The notes under the pieces were generated by a model that had not been told where the DNA came from, did not search any database, and saw only the letters and a list, made by a program, of their open reading frames with translations. A program made the position numbers and the translations under genes. From Actinomycetota bacterium (lineage in GTDB: Bacteria > Actinomycetota > Thermoleophilia > Gaiellales > F1-60-MAGs149), in NCBI GenBank assembly GCA_009885805.1, contig VFJZ01000012.1, positions 53,244-117,243 on the forward strand: 64,000 nucleotides of DNA, given 5' to 3'. Below, in pieces: positions 37,640-44,963 of the stretch (its first letter is position 1; the number at the start of each line of letters is the position of its first letter).

Positions 37640-38668
37640 CTAGGCCCGGACCGGCGGGGCCGCCGTCGAGCCCCGGATCGACGCCGCCAGCGGAATCTCG
37701 ACGAGCCCGGTGTGCTCGGTTCGGAGCGTGGTCATGATGCCCGCCGCGACGGCCGCGCCGAGTCCACCGAGGCAGGTGATCGGGGGGTCGACGAAGCGCA
37801 GGTAGTCGGACTCGAAGAAACTCGCGAGGCTGATATCGCCGGGGATGTCCAGGCCACGTTCCCGGATAGCGATCAGCGCGCCGGCCGCCAGCGACGGGTG
37901 GGCCGCGAGGATGGCGGTGGGCGGGTCCGCGATTCGCAGCAGACCCGTCGCGGCTTGTCGTCCGACCTCGCTCGTCCAGCCGAAGCCGGCGACCAGCTGC
38001 GGGTCGGTGGCACTACCAGCCGCCGCGAGGGCCGCGCTGTAGCCAGCGTGTCGATCGACGCCGGTCGATCCGTCCAGCGCCCCGGCGACCAAGGCGATCC
38101 GGCGATGTCCCAGGCCGATCAGGTGCGACGTGAGGAGGAGTGCGCCGCCGTGGTCGTCCACGCAGACGCACGTTGCGGCCGGCTGGGGTGGCCGATCGTT
38201 GTAGAAGATCGCGCGGATGTCCCGGCGCCGTAGCAGCTGCAGGATCGGCGGGGCGAGGCCGGCGGCGGCGGCGACGACAACCGCGCGGGCGTGATTGCGA
38301 ACGAGCACGTCCATCGATGCCTTCTCGGCGTCTGCCTTCCCGGTCGTCTCGAATACGAGGAGCGTGAAGCCGTCGCGGCTGAGCTCGCGGTGCAGGATTC
38401 GGAACACGTCGGCGTGGAGTGGGTCGCCGAGGGATGGCACCAGCAGCCCGACCGTCTTGTGAACACGGCGGCGCAGGTCGCGGGCTCGCTCGTCCGGCAC
38501 GTAGCCGAGGAGCGAGATCGCCTGCTGGACGCGGGCACGGCGGTCCGGCGAGACGGGGACGGCGCCAGTCACCACGCGGGAGGCCGTCGCGATCGACACC
38601 CCGGCGACCCGCGCGACCTGCTCCAGCGTCGGCGCGGACCGTTCATCGGGCGGGCGTCCTCGTGGCAT
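37640..38668 (-). CDS. LacI-family transcriptional regulator
   Basis: A 342-residue repressor with HTH PTLEQVARVAGVSIATASRVV (13-33) and hinge LGYVPDERARDLRRRVHKTVG, followed by a sugar-binding-type effector domain. It lies 38 nt downstream of the MFS exporter gene on the same strand and convergent with the M23 gene (2-nt gap). TACGGT at 38678-38683 could give it its own promoter. It may control the exporter; unproven. Confidence 0.92.
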   Translation of the reverse strand: MPRGRPPDERSAPTLEQVARVAGVSIATASRVVTGAVPVSPDRRARVQQAISLLGYVPDERARDLRRRVHKTVGLLVPSLGDPLHADVFRILHRELSRDGFTLLVFETTGKADAEKASMDVLVRNHARAVVVAAAAGLAPPILQLLRRRDIRAIFYNDRPPQPAATCVCVDDHGGALLLTSHLIGLGHRRIALVAGALDGSTGVDRHAGYSAALAAAGSATDPQLVAGFGWTSEVGRQAATGLLRIADPPTAILAAHPSLAAGALIAIRERGLDIPGDISLASFFESDYLRFVDPPITCLGGLGAAVAAGIMTTLRTEHTGLVEIPLAASIRGSTAAPPVRA

Positions 38669-38677
38669 GGAGAGCCG

Positions 38678-38683
38678 ACCGTA
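38678..38683 (-). promoter_or_regulatory. -10 box of the second LacI gene
   Basis: TACGGT on the minus strand, 9 nt before ATG 38668, inside the 38-nt gap after the MFS gene. Confidence 0.4.
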
Positions 38684-38706
38684 GCACGTGTTTCATGGTT
38701 TTCAGA

Positions 38707-39885
38707 TCATGCGGCGGTGGCCCTGCGGCCACGGAGCAGCCAGGCGAGCAGCACTGCCGCCGCCAGTCCGATGCCGCCGGCGACGACGTACGCCGAGCGT
38801 GCGCCGACCGCTTCGAGCAGGAACCCGCCACCGCCAAGTCCGAGGCCGAGGGAGCCGATCCAGATCGCCTCCTGGGCCGCCATCACGCGGCTCCGAACGT
38901 CGTCGGGTGTCGCGCGCTGCACGAGGGTCTCCTCCGCGACCGCCGAGATGCTGTTCAGCAGGCCGGCAAGCGCCATCGTCGCGCAGGCAGTCGCGAGGAC
39001 CGGTGCGACGCCGGTCAGCCCGAACGCGACGGCAGCGCCGCCCGCGCCTGCAACGAGTGCGGGAAGCTCGCCCCGGCTCACAATGATCCTGCGCGCGAGG
39101 AGCGACCCCGCGAGGCCGCCCGCCGCCCAGCCTGCGACGAGGATCCCGTACCCGAGCGAGCCGGCGTCGAGCACCCGGGCCAGCGGCAGTTCGGCGACGA
39201 GCATCAGCCCGATCCCGACCAGGAAGATCGCCCAGGCGATCGCGAGGGCGCGGAGAAGCGGCGTGCGGGCCACGAACCGGAAGCCGGCGGTCAGGCCGCC
39301 GCGTCCCGCCCCGGGTCGCGGCGTCGAGAACGGACCGCGCACGGAGACGATCAGCGCCGCCGAGAGGACGAACGACGCGGCGTTGACGGCGAAGGCAACG
39401 CCGGGGCCGACCGTTCCGTAGAGCAGGCCACCCGCGACTGGGCCGACGAGCCCGCCGAACGTGCGGCCGGCGGTGATCAGTCCGTTGGCCCACGGCAGGT
39501 CGTCGTCGGTCGCGAGGTTCGGGATTGCCGCGCTGGCAGCCGGGAAGAACGGGGCCTCGCAGACGGCTGCCACGGCGGCGAGGACGAGCAGGGCCTGCGG
39601 CGAGTGCGCGAACGCGAGGGCTGCGAACGCGACGGCGCCCGCGAGGTCCGATGCGATCATCACCCGTCGGCGATCGAAGCGATCGCCGAGCGCCCCGGCA
39701 AGCGGCGCGACCAGCCCGCCGACGCCGATCCAGGCGGCGAGGACGGCCGCGACCCAGGCGCCGGAGCCGGTGCGGTCGTAGACCGTGGAGACGATCGCGA
39801 TGTAGGCGGCCTCAGCCCCGGCGAAGGAGATGGCGCGGGCGGCTGCGAGCCGGCGGATATCGGTCTTGCGTGTGACGTGCAACAT
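38707..39885 (-). CDS. MFS transporter (exporter type)
   Basis: A 392-residue protein with about 12 hydrophobic spans. The loop 2-3 motif GALGDRFDRRRVM marks the major facilitator superfamily, and the absence of a sugar-specific signature plus the general layout fit the drug/small-molecule efflux (enterobactin/tetracycline-like) group. ATG 39885 lacks a Shine-Dalgarno. A 31-codon leader ORF and hairpins precede it, so its expression may be attenuated. A group II decarboxylase is divergent from it and a LacI regulator follows. Substrate unknown. Confidence 0.85.
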   Translation of the reverse strand: MLHVTRKTDIRRLAAARAISFAGAEAAYIAIVSTVYDRTGSGAWVAAVLAAWIGVGGLVAPLAGALGDRFDRRRVMIASDLAGAVAFAALAFAHSPQALLVLAAVAAVCEAPFFPAASAAIPNLATDDDLPWANGLITAGRTFGGLVGPVAGGLLYGTVGPGVAFAVNAASFVLSAALIVSVRGPFSTPRPGAGRGGLTAGFRFVARTPLLRALAIAWAIFLVGIGLMLVAELPLARVLDAGSLGYGILVAGWAAGGLAGSLLARRIIVSRGELPALVAGAGGAAVAFGLTGVAPVLATACATMALAGLLNSISAVAEETLVQRATPDDVRSRVMAAQEAIWIGSLGLGLGGGGFLLEAVGARSAYVVAGGIGLAAAVLLAWLLRGRRATAA

Positions 39886-39959
39886 GGCTACCAGAGGGGG
39901 TCGGAGGACGGCGACGGTGGCCCGCGAGGGGCCGGAGTAGGGCGACGCTGCGTCGTGCG

Positions 39960-40055
39960 TCAGGCGAGGTACAGGCGCGGCATCGAGGCCGCGGGCACGC
40001 CCGGCGCCGTCGCAAATGCGACCGGCAGCGTCTTCATGGGCGTGTGCACTGTCAT
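39960..40055 (-). CDS. 31-codon leader ORF upstream of the MFS gene
   Basis: A short frame with product MTVHTPMKTLPVAFATAPGV followed by 11 more residues ending RLYLA. It has the best Shine-Dalgarno of the region (GGAGGA, 40064-40069, 9 nt before ATG 40055). That site is the 3' arm of a hairpin (40065-40086). A consensus-like promoter stands just upstream, and the MFS gene starts 74 nt after its stop. A regulatory leader peptide is the most likely role; a small secreted or ribosomally made peptide is less likely because no modification enzyme is near. Confidence 0.55.
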   Translation of the reverse strand: MTVHTPMKTLPVAFATAPGVPAASMPRLYLA

Positions 40056-40064
40056 CTGACGTCT

Positions 40065-40086
40065 CCTCCGTGCCGGGGCACGGAGG
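40065..40086 (-). repeat. hairpin hiding the leader ORF Shine-Dalgarno
   Basis: Perfect inverted repeat: CCTCCGTGCC (40065-40074) and GGCACGGAGG (40077-40086) on the plus strand. In the minus-strand transcript it folds to a 9-bp stem with a 4-nt loop, and its 3' arm contains the GGAGG ribosome site of the 31-codon ORF. Confidence 0.6.
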
Positions 40087-40090
40087 CCTC

Positions 40091-40114
40091 AGGCTAGAGC
40101 ACGCAACGCGGGAT
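40091..40114 (-). promoter_or_regulatory. promoter of the leader ORF-MFS transcript
   Basis: On the minus strand TTGCAA is followed after exactly 17 nt by TAGCCT (40091-40096), close to a sigma-70/SigA promoter. The transcript would start near 40085, at the 5' arm of the hairpin. The first C of the -35 side of the region also overlaps the promoter area of the divergent decarboxylase gene. Confidence 0.55.
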
Positions 40115-40126
40115 TGCAAGGGCCCG

Positions 40127-40132
40127 TACCAT
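40127..40132 (+). promoter_or_regulatory. -10 box of the decarboxylase gene (leaderless)
   Basis: TACCAT, 7 nt before ATG 40140, no Shine-Dalgarno. Confidence 0.5.
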
Positions 40133-40139
40133 CGCTGCA

Positions 40140-41546
40140 ATGACGGGCCTTCCGCTCGATGTCCCTCGTAGCGAGGCGCTGGCGCGGGCAGCCGCCCATA
40201 TCGACGCGGCCTGGCGCTCGTTCGACGCTGCCCGTGACGGTCAGCCGTCGCTCGACGCCGACCTAGCGGACGTCCTCGCCGGCCCGCTCCCCGACCTCCC
40301 GACGCCGGTCCTCCGCGCGCTCGACGATGCGGCGCGCGTGCTCGACGAGAGCCTCGCGCCGGCCCGCCCGCGCTACTTCGCCTTCGTCGGGTCGTCCGGC
40401 CTCGAGGTCGGCGTGCTCGCCGACGCACTGGCGTCGTGCTACGACGTGAATCTCGCCAGCCACGCCGGGGTCGCCGACCTCGTCGAGCAGCAGGTGTTGG
40501 CGTGGGTCGGGCAGTTCGTCGGCTACGAGGCTGCTGGTGGTGCGATCACCAGCGGCGGCATGATCTCGAACCTGACGGCGCTCACCGCGGCGCGGGAGCG
40601 GGCGCTCCCCGGTGCCCGCGAGCACGGCCTGGCGGGCCACCCGGCGGCGCTCTACTGCTCGGCCGAGGCGCACTACTCCGTCCGTCGCGCTGCAGAACTT
40701 CTCGGGCTGGGAGCGGCCCGCGTGCGCTCGATCGCCGTTGACGCCGACCGACGGATGTTGCCGGCGGCGACGGCCGCCGCCATCGCCGCCGATCGCGCCG
40801 CCGGCATCGCGCCGATCGCCGTTGTCGCCACCGCCGGGACGACGCTCACCGGCGCCGTCGACCCGATCGCCGCGCTGGCTGACGTCTGCGCTGCGCACGG
40901 CGTGTGGCTGCACGTCGACGGTGCGTACGGCCTACCGGCGGCCGCGGTCGCCTCGGCCCGACCGCTGTTCGCCGGGCTGCGGCGGGCCGATTCGGTCACG
41001 ATCGACGCGCACAAGTGGCTGTACCTGCCGAAGGCGTGCGGCGTCGTCCTGGTGCGGGACCGCGCGTCGCTCGAGGCCGCCTTCGCGCACGACGAGGCGT
41101 ACATGCTGCAGACCGACGACGGACGGAACGCGGTCGACCGGACGCTCGAGTACTCGCGGCCGTTCAGGGCGCTGAAGCTGTGGCTCGCGTTTCGCGTGCA
41201 CGGCGCGGCTGCGTTCCGGGCCGCGATCGAGGCGAACCTGGAGATCGCCCGGCACCTCACCGACCTCGTTCGCGCCCATGCCGAGCTCGAGTTGCTCGTT
41301 GCGACGCCGCAGCTCTCGATCGTCCCCTTCCGGCACGTTCCGCCCGACCCCGTCGACCTCGACGCCCACAACCGCGCCCTCGTGGATGCCCTCCAGCGCG
41401 ACAGCCGCGTGTACGTGTCGCCCGCCGTGATCGACGGCCGCGTCTGCCTGCGACCCTGCGTCGTCAACTACCGCACGACGGCCGCCGACGTCGAGGCGCT
41501 CGTCGACGTCACCGTCGAGATCGGACGCCGGTTGGCACGCGCGTAG
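40140..41546 (+). CDS. group II PLP-dependent decarboxylase (aromatic amino acid type)
   Basis: A 468-residue fold-type I PLP enzyme of the aromatic-L-amino-acid/glutamate decarboxylase family. GGAITSGGMISNLTAL is the phosphate-binding loop, ATAGTTLTGAVDPI and HVDGAYG carry the ring-stacking and Asp residues, and DAHKWLYLPKACG has the PLP lysine (near 291). Family enzymes make amines such as tyramine, tryptamine or phenylethylamine; substrate cannot be told by eye. It is divergent from the MFS exporter, which could export the product. Confidence 0.88.
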   Translation: MTGLPLDVPRSEALARAAAHIDAAWRSFDAARDGQPSLDADLADVLAGPLPDLPTPVLRALDDAARVLDESLAPARPRYFAFVGSSGLEVGVLADALASCYDVNLASHAGVADLVEQQVLAWVGQFVGYEAAGGAITSGGMISNLTALTAARERALPGAREHGLAGHPAALYCSAEAHYSVRRAAELLGLGAARVRSIAVDADRRMLPAATAAAIAADRAAGIAPIAVVATAGTTLTGAVDPIAALADVCAAHGVWLHVDGAYGLPAAAVASARPLFAGLRRADSVTIDAHKWLYLPKACGVVLVRDRASLEAAFAHDEAYMLQTDDGRNAVDRTLEYSRPFRALKLWLAFRVHGAAAFRAAIEANLEIARHLTDLVRAHAELELLVATPQLSIVPFRHVPPDPVDLDAHNRALVDALQRDSRVYVSPAVIDGRVCLRPCVVNYRTTAADVEALVDVTVEIGRRLARA

Positions 41547-41552
41547 TACCCT
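41547..41552 (+). promoter_or_regulatory. -10 box of rlmN (leaderless)
   Basis: TACCCT directly after the decarboxylase stop codon, 6 nt before GTG 41559. Confidence 0.5.
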
Positions 41553-41558
41553 CCGCCG

Positions 41559-42608
41559 GTGCAACTCGACGCGGCGCTCGCGCTGCTCGCCGAGTGGGGC
41601 GAGCCCTCCTACCGGAGCGCGCAGGTCCGTCAGGGCGTGACGCGCGACCTCGCCACGTCGTGGGACGAGGTGTCGACCCTCTCGAAGTCGCTGCGGGCGC
41701 GTCTGGTCGAAGCCGTGCCCTTCGCCGAGCTGACCATGGACGACGTCCAGCGTTCAAAGGACGGCACGGTCAAGGCACGCTTCCGGACGGCTGACGACTT
41801 TCCGCTCGAGACGGTGCTGATGCGGCACGGCGAGCGGCGCACCGTCTGCGTCTCGTCCCAGTCCGGCTGCGCCCTGGCGTGCACCTTCTGCGCGACCGGC
41901 GCGATGGGACTGGGCCGGAACCTGACGGGCGGCGAGATCTTCGAGCAGTTGCTGTGGGCCGCGCGGGAGGCTCGTGTCGACGGCGCGCGGATCGGCAACG
42001 TCGTGCTGATGGGCATGGGCGAGCCGTTCCACAACTACGACGAGGTGCTGCGGTTCTGCCGCCTCGCCAACGACGCGGAGGGCTACGGGCTGGCGGCGCG
42101 GTCGATCGCCATCTCCACGGCAGGCTGGGTTCCCGGCATCGACCGGCTGGCCGCGGAGCCACTCCAGGTCAAGCTCGCGATCTCGCTGCACGGCCCCGAC
42201 GACGAGGTGCGCGGAGCGCTGATGCCCGTCAACAAGCGGTTCGACGTCGCCGCCGTGATGGCGGCGTGCCGTCGCTACCGCGAGGCGACGCGCCGGCGCA
42301 TCTTCATCGAGTACCTGCTGCTGGATGGTGTCAACGACGCGCCCGAGCACGCCGATCGGCTCGCCCGACTGCTGCATGAGACCGCCCCCGGCGGTTTCCA
42401 CGTCAACCTGATCGTCTACAACCCGACCGCAGCCGACTACCGCGCGTCGGTCCCCGCCCGCATCGGCACCTTCCGGGCGATCCTGGAACGGCGGAAGATC
42501 GACCACTCGCTGCGGCAGTCGCGAGGCCGCGACATCGACGCGGCCTGTGGACAGCTCGCCGTCCGCGGCGTGCGCGAGCTCCGTTCGCGGCAGCGCGCCG
42601 CGAGGTAA
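41559..42608 (+). CDS. rlmN: 23S rRNA (adenine2503-C2)/tRNA methyltransferase
   Basis: A 349-residue radical SAM enzyme that methylates A2503 of 23S rRNA and A37 of some tRNAs at C2. The cluster motif CALACTFC (near 104-111) is the RlmN CxxxCxxC, followed by GEIFEQLLWA, NVVLMGMGEPFHNYDEV and SISLHGPDDEVRGALMPVN. The second catalytic Cys is in the C-terminal region (DIDAACGQL). The first residues lie directly at GTG 41559; the gene has its own leaderless promoter in the 12-nt gap after the decarboxylase. Confidence 0.95.
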   Translation: MQLDAALALLAEWGEPSYRSAQVRQGVTRDLATSWDEVSTLSKSLRARLVEAVPFAELTMDDVQRSKDGTVKARFRTADDFPLETVLMRHGERRTVCVSSQSGCALACTFCATGAMGLGRNLTGGEIFEQLLWAAREARVDGARIGNVVLMGMGEPFHNYDEVLRFCRLANDAEGYGLAARSIAISTAGWVPGIDRLAAEPLQVKLAISLHGPDDEVRGALMPVNKRFDVAAVMAACRRYREATRRRIFIEYLLLDGVNDAPEHADRLARLLHETAPGGFHVNLIVYNPTAADYRASVPARIGTFRAILERRKIDHSLRQSRGRDIDAACGQLAVRGVRELRSRQRAAR

Positions 42609-42618
42609 GGCCGCGGCG

Positions 42619-43656
42619 TCAGGCGAACGCCGGCGCGACCTCGTCGATGAAGCGCTGCAGGATGGCGCGCTTCTGCGCGTGGGGTCGGCCGTTATCGATC
42701 CACAGCGACACCTCGTCGATGCCGAGCTCTTCGTAGTGACGCAGCCGGCGGATCAGCGTCGCCGGTGTGCCGACGAGATTGTTGGCGGCGACGGCGGCGA
42801 GGTCGTAGATCGGTTTGCCCGCCAGCTCGTCATCGGTCAGCAGCGGCACGTGACCGCTGCGGGCAGCACCGTCGTTGCGGATCCAGCGCTCGAAGTAGGC
42901 GTACCAGTCCTTGATGGCCCTCGCTCCGTCGGCGATCTCGTCGTCGGCGGCGGCGCACCAGAAGTGCCGCAGCATCATCAGCTGCGGACGCGGGCGCTCG
43001 GGGTGCGCTGAGCAGGCGGTCTGGAACTTCGAGACGAGGTCGGCAACCTCCTGATCGTCCCTGGCGAGCGGCGTGCAGCAGACGTGGCAGCCGTTGGCGA
43101 CGGCGAAGTCGTGCGAGGCCGGGTCGCGCGCCGCGATCCAGATCGGGATGCCGCCGGTCTGGGTCGGTGCGGGGACGCTGGTCGTCGCCGGAAACGACCA
43201 GTGCTCGCCGTCATGGGCGACGTCGCCCGCCCACAACGCCTGGACGACCGGTACCAGCTCGCGCATCAGGCTGCCGCCGGCCATTGCGTCGAGCCCGCCC
43301 AGGAGGCGATCGAACTCGAACTGATAGGCGCCACGGGCAATGCCGAGCTCGAGCCGTCCACCGCTCAGCACGTCCGTCAGCGCCGCCTCCGACGCCAGGC
43401 GCACGGGATGCCAGAACGGCGCCACGATGTTGCCGGTGACCAGCCGGATGGTCTTCGTGCGGGCGGCGATGTGGGCGAGGAAAGTGAGCGGGTTCGGCGC
43501 TGCCGCGAAGGTCATCCCGTAGTGCTCGCCGACCCAGAAGGCGCGGAACCCGCCCGCTTCGGCGATCTGGACGAGTTCGACCAGCTCGTCGTACAGCTGA
43601 TCCCAGGGCGTCTCGTCGGCGAAGCGCTCGGCGTGCGCGTAGAGGGAGAATCTCAC
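42619..43656 (-). CDS. luciferase-like (LLM) flavin-dependent oxidoreductase
   Basis: A 345-residue TIM-barrel protein of the bacterial luciferase-like family, which uses FMN or F420. The N-terminus RFSLYAHAER, then EAGGFRAFWVGEHYGM, TGNIVAPFWHPVRLAS and LSGGRLELGIARG are typical of group alkanal-monooxygenase members. GTG 43656 has an AAGAGG site upstream and lies at the stop of a seven-codon mini-frame. It is divergent from ccr, with a 12-bp inverted repeat between the two genes. Substrate unknown. Confidence 0.85.
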   Translation of the reverse strand: MRFSLYAHAERFADETPWDQLYDELVELVQIAEAGGFRAFWVGEHYGMTFAAAPNPLTFLAHIAARTKTIRLVTGNIVAPFWHPVRLASEAALTDVLSGGRLELGIARGAYQFEFDRLLGGLDAMAGGSLMRELVPVVQALWAGDVAHDGEHWSFPATTSVPAPTQTGGIPIWIAARDPASHDFAVANGCHVCCTPLARDDQEVADLVSKFQTACSAHPERPRPQLMMLRHFWCAAADDEIADGARAIKDWYAYFERWIRNDGAARSGHVPLLTDDELAGKPIYDLAAVAANNLVGTPATLIRRLRHYEELGIDEVSLWIDNGRPHAQKRAILQRFIDEVAPAFA

Positions 43657-43666
43657 GGCCAACCCA

Positions 43667-43748
43667 CCTCTTGCATGGCACGATCGTAGCAACCATCGGG
43701 ATCGCGGTCAACCACCAGGCCGATCCACTATTTCTACCATGCAAGAGG
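43667..43748. repeat. 12-bp inverted repeat in the LLM/ccr divergent promoter region
   Basis: CCTCTTGCATGG (43667-43678) and CCATGCAAGAGG (43737-43748) are perfect inverted copies separated by 58 bp. One arm covers the predicted transcript start of the LLM gene and the other lies just upstream of the ccr -10, so both genes could be controlled by one dimer or tetramer. Confidence 0.6.
43683..43688 (-). promoter_or_regulatory. -10 box of the LLM gene
   Basis: TACGAT on the minus strand, 6 nt before ATG 43676, which opens a seven-codon frame (MQEVGWP) ending at the GTG of the LLM gene. Confidence 0.4.
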
Positions 43749-43756
43749 CAGTGGCG

Positions 43757-43762
43757 TACCCT
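43757..43762 (+). promoter_or_regulatory. -10 box of ccr (leaderless)
   Basis: TACCCT, 7 nt before ATG 43770. Confidence 0.5.
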
Positions 43763-43769
43763 GCGGCGG

Positions 43770-44963
43770 ATGACACCACCGGCGCTTCCGTTGGTCGACG
43801 AGGTCGGTTCCGCCGCCGCGCCGGCATCGATGCAGGCGTGGGTGATCCGACCCGAGCGTCTTGGCGAGCCCGTCGACGCGATGCGACTCGAGACGATCGG
43901 CGTCCCCGAGCCCGGGCCGGGCGAGGTCCTCGTCCGGGTGATGGCGGCCGGCGTCAACTACAACCTGGTCTGGGCGGCGATGGGCAAGCCGGTGTCGATC
44001 TTCCGCTACACGGGTGACGACTTCCACATCGGCGGTTCTGACGCCTCGGGCGTTGTCGCCGCGGTCGGGCCAGGCGTGCAGCGGTGGCAGCCGGGCGACG
44101 AGGTCGTCATCCACTGCAACCAGTCCTGCGGTGAGTGCCCCGAGTGCAACGGCTTCGACCCGATGGCCTGTTCGGAGCAGAAGATCTGGGGCTACGAGAC
44201 GAACTGGGGATCGTTCGCGGAATTCACGCGCGTCCAGGCACAGCAGCTCGTGCCGAAGCCGAAGCACCTGTCGTGGGAGGAGGCCGCCTCCTACGCGCTC
44301 GTCTACTTCACCGCCTACCGGATGCTGGTCGACCAGGCGAACCTGCAGGCCGGCGACAACGTCCTCGTCTGGGGTGCGGGCGGCGGGCTCGGATCGATGG
44401 CGCTGCAGCTCTGCCGGCTCTACGGGGCGAACGCCGTCGCCGTCGTTTCGAGCGAGGACAAGGTCGACCTCTGCAAGCGCCTCGGCGCGATCGCCGTGAT
44501 CGATCGCCGTGAGTTCGACCTCGTCGACCGCGACGCCGGCGAACCGAACCTCGCCGAGATGAAGCGCTTCGGCAAGGCGATCCGATCGGCGACGGGGGGC
44601 CGTGACCCGGACATCGTCTTCGAGCACGTCGGAGCGGCGACCTTCCCGACCTCGGTGTTCGTCTGCAAGACGTTCGGGCGCGTCGTCATCTGCGGCGCGA
44701 CCTCCGGCTTCTCGCTCAACTTCGACGTCCGCTACCTCTGGATGCGGCAGAAGTCGATCATCGGCTCGCACTTCGCGAACGCCTACCAGGCGACGCGCGC
44801 GAACCAGCTCATCATCGAGCGCAAGATCATGCCGGTGCTGATGCGCACGTTTCCCTTCGCGGAGTGCCCGATTCCGCACCAGATGATGCGCGAGAACGCC
44901 CACCTCGGGAAGATGGTCGTCCTCGTCGGGGCGGAGACGACGGGGCTCGGCGTCCGGCCGTGA
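43770..44963 (+). CDS. ccr: crotonyl-CoA carboxylase/reductase
   Basis: A 397-residue member of the zinc-type alcohol dehydrogenase superfamily matching crotonyl-CoA carboxylase/reductase, which converts crotonyl-CoA, CO2 and NADPH to ethylmalonyl-CoA. Diagnostic stretches are GVNYNLVWAAMGKPVSIFR, GGSDASGVVAAVG, HCNQSCGECPEC, WGYETNWGSFAEF and VWGAGGGLGSMA for the cofactor. ATG 43770 has a -10 box 7 nt upstream; the longer frame enters the divergent promoter. It overlaps the mutase gene (GTGA at 44960-44963), so the two steps are made together. It could also supply ethylmalonyl-CoA to polyketides, but the neighbours favour acetate assimilation. Confidence 0.92.
   Translation: MTPPALPLVDEVGSAAAPASMQAWVIRPERLGEPVDAMRLETIGVPEPGPGEVLVRVMAAGVNYNLVWAAMGKPVSIFRYTGDDFHIGGSDASGVVAAVGPGVQRWQPGDEVVIHCNQSCGECPECNGFDPMACSEQKIWGYETNWGSFAEFTRVQAQQLVPKPKHLSWEEAASYALVYFTAYRMLVDQANLQAGDNVLVWGAGGGLGSMALQLCRLYGANAVAVVSSEDKVDLCKRLGAIAVIDRREFDLVDRDAGEPNLAEMKRFGKAIRSATGGRDPDIVFEHVGAATFPTSVFVCKTFGRVVICGATSGFSLNFDVRYLWMRQKSIIGSHFANAYQATRANQLIIERKIMPVLMRTFPFAECPIPHQMMRENAHLGKMVVLVGAETTGLGVRP

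Noticed and set aside
39960..40055. 31-codon ORF as a RiPP (ribosomal peptide) precursor
   Set aside because: No modification enzyme, protease or ABC exporter lies nearby and the product lacks a leader-core pattern; a regulatory leader fits better.
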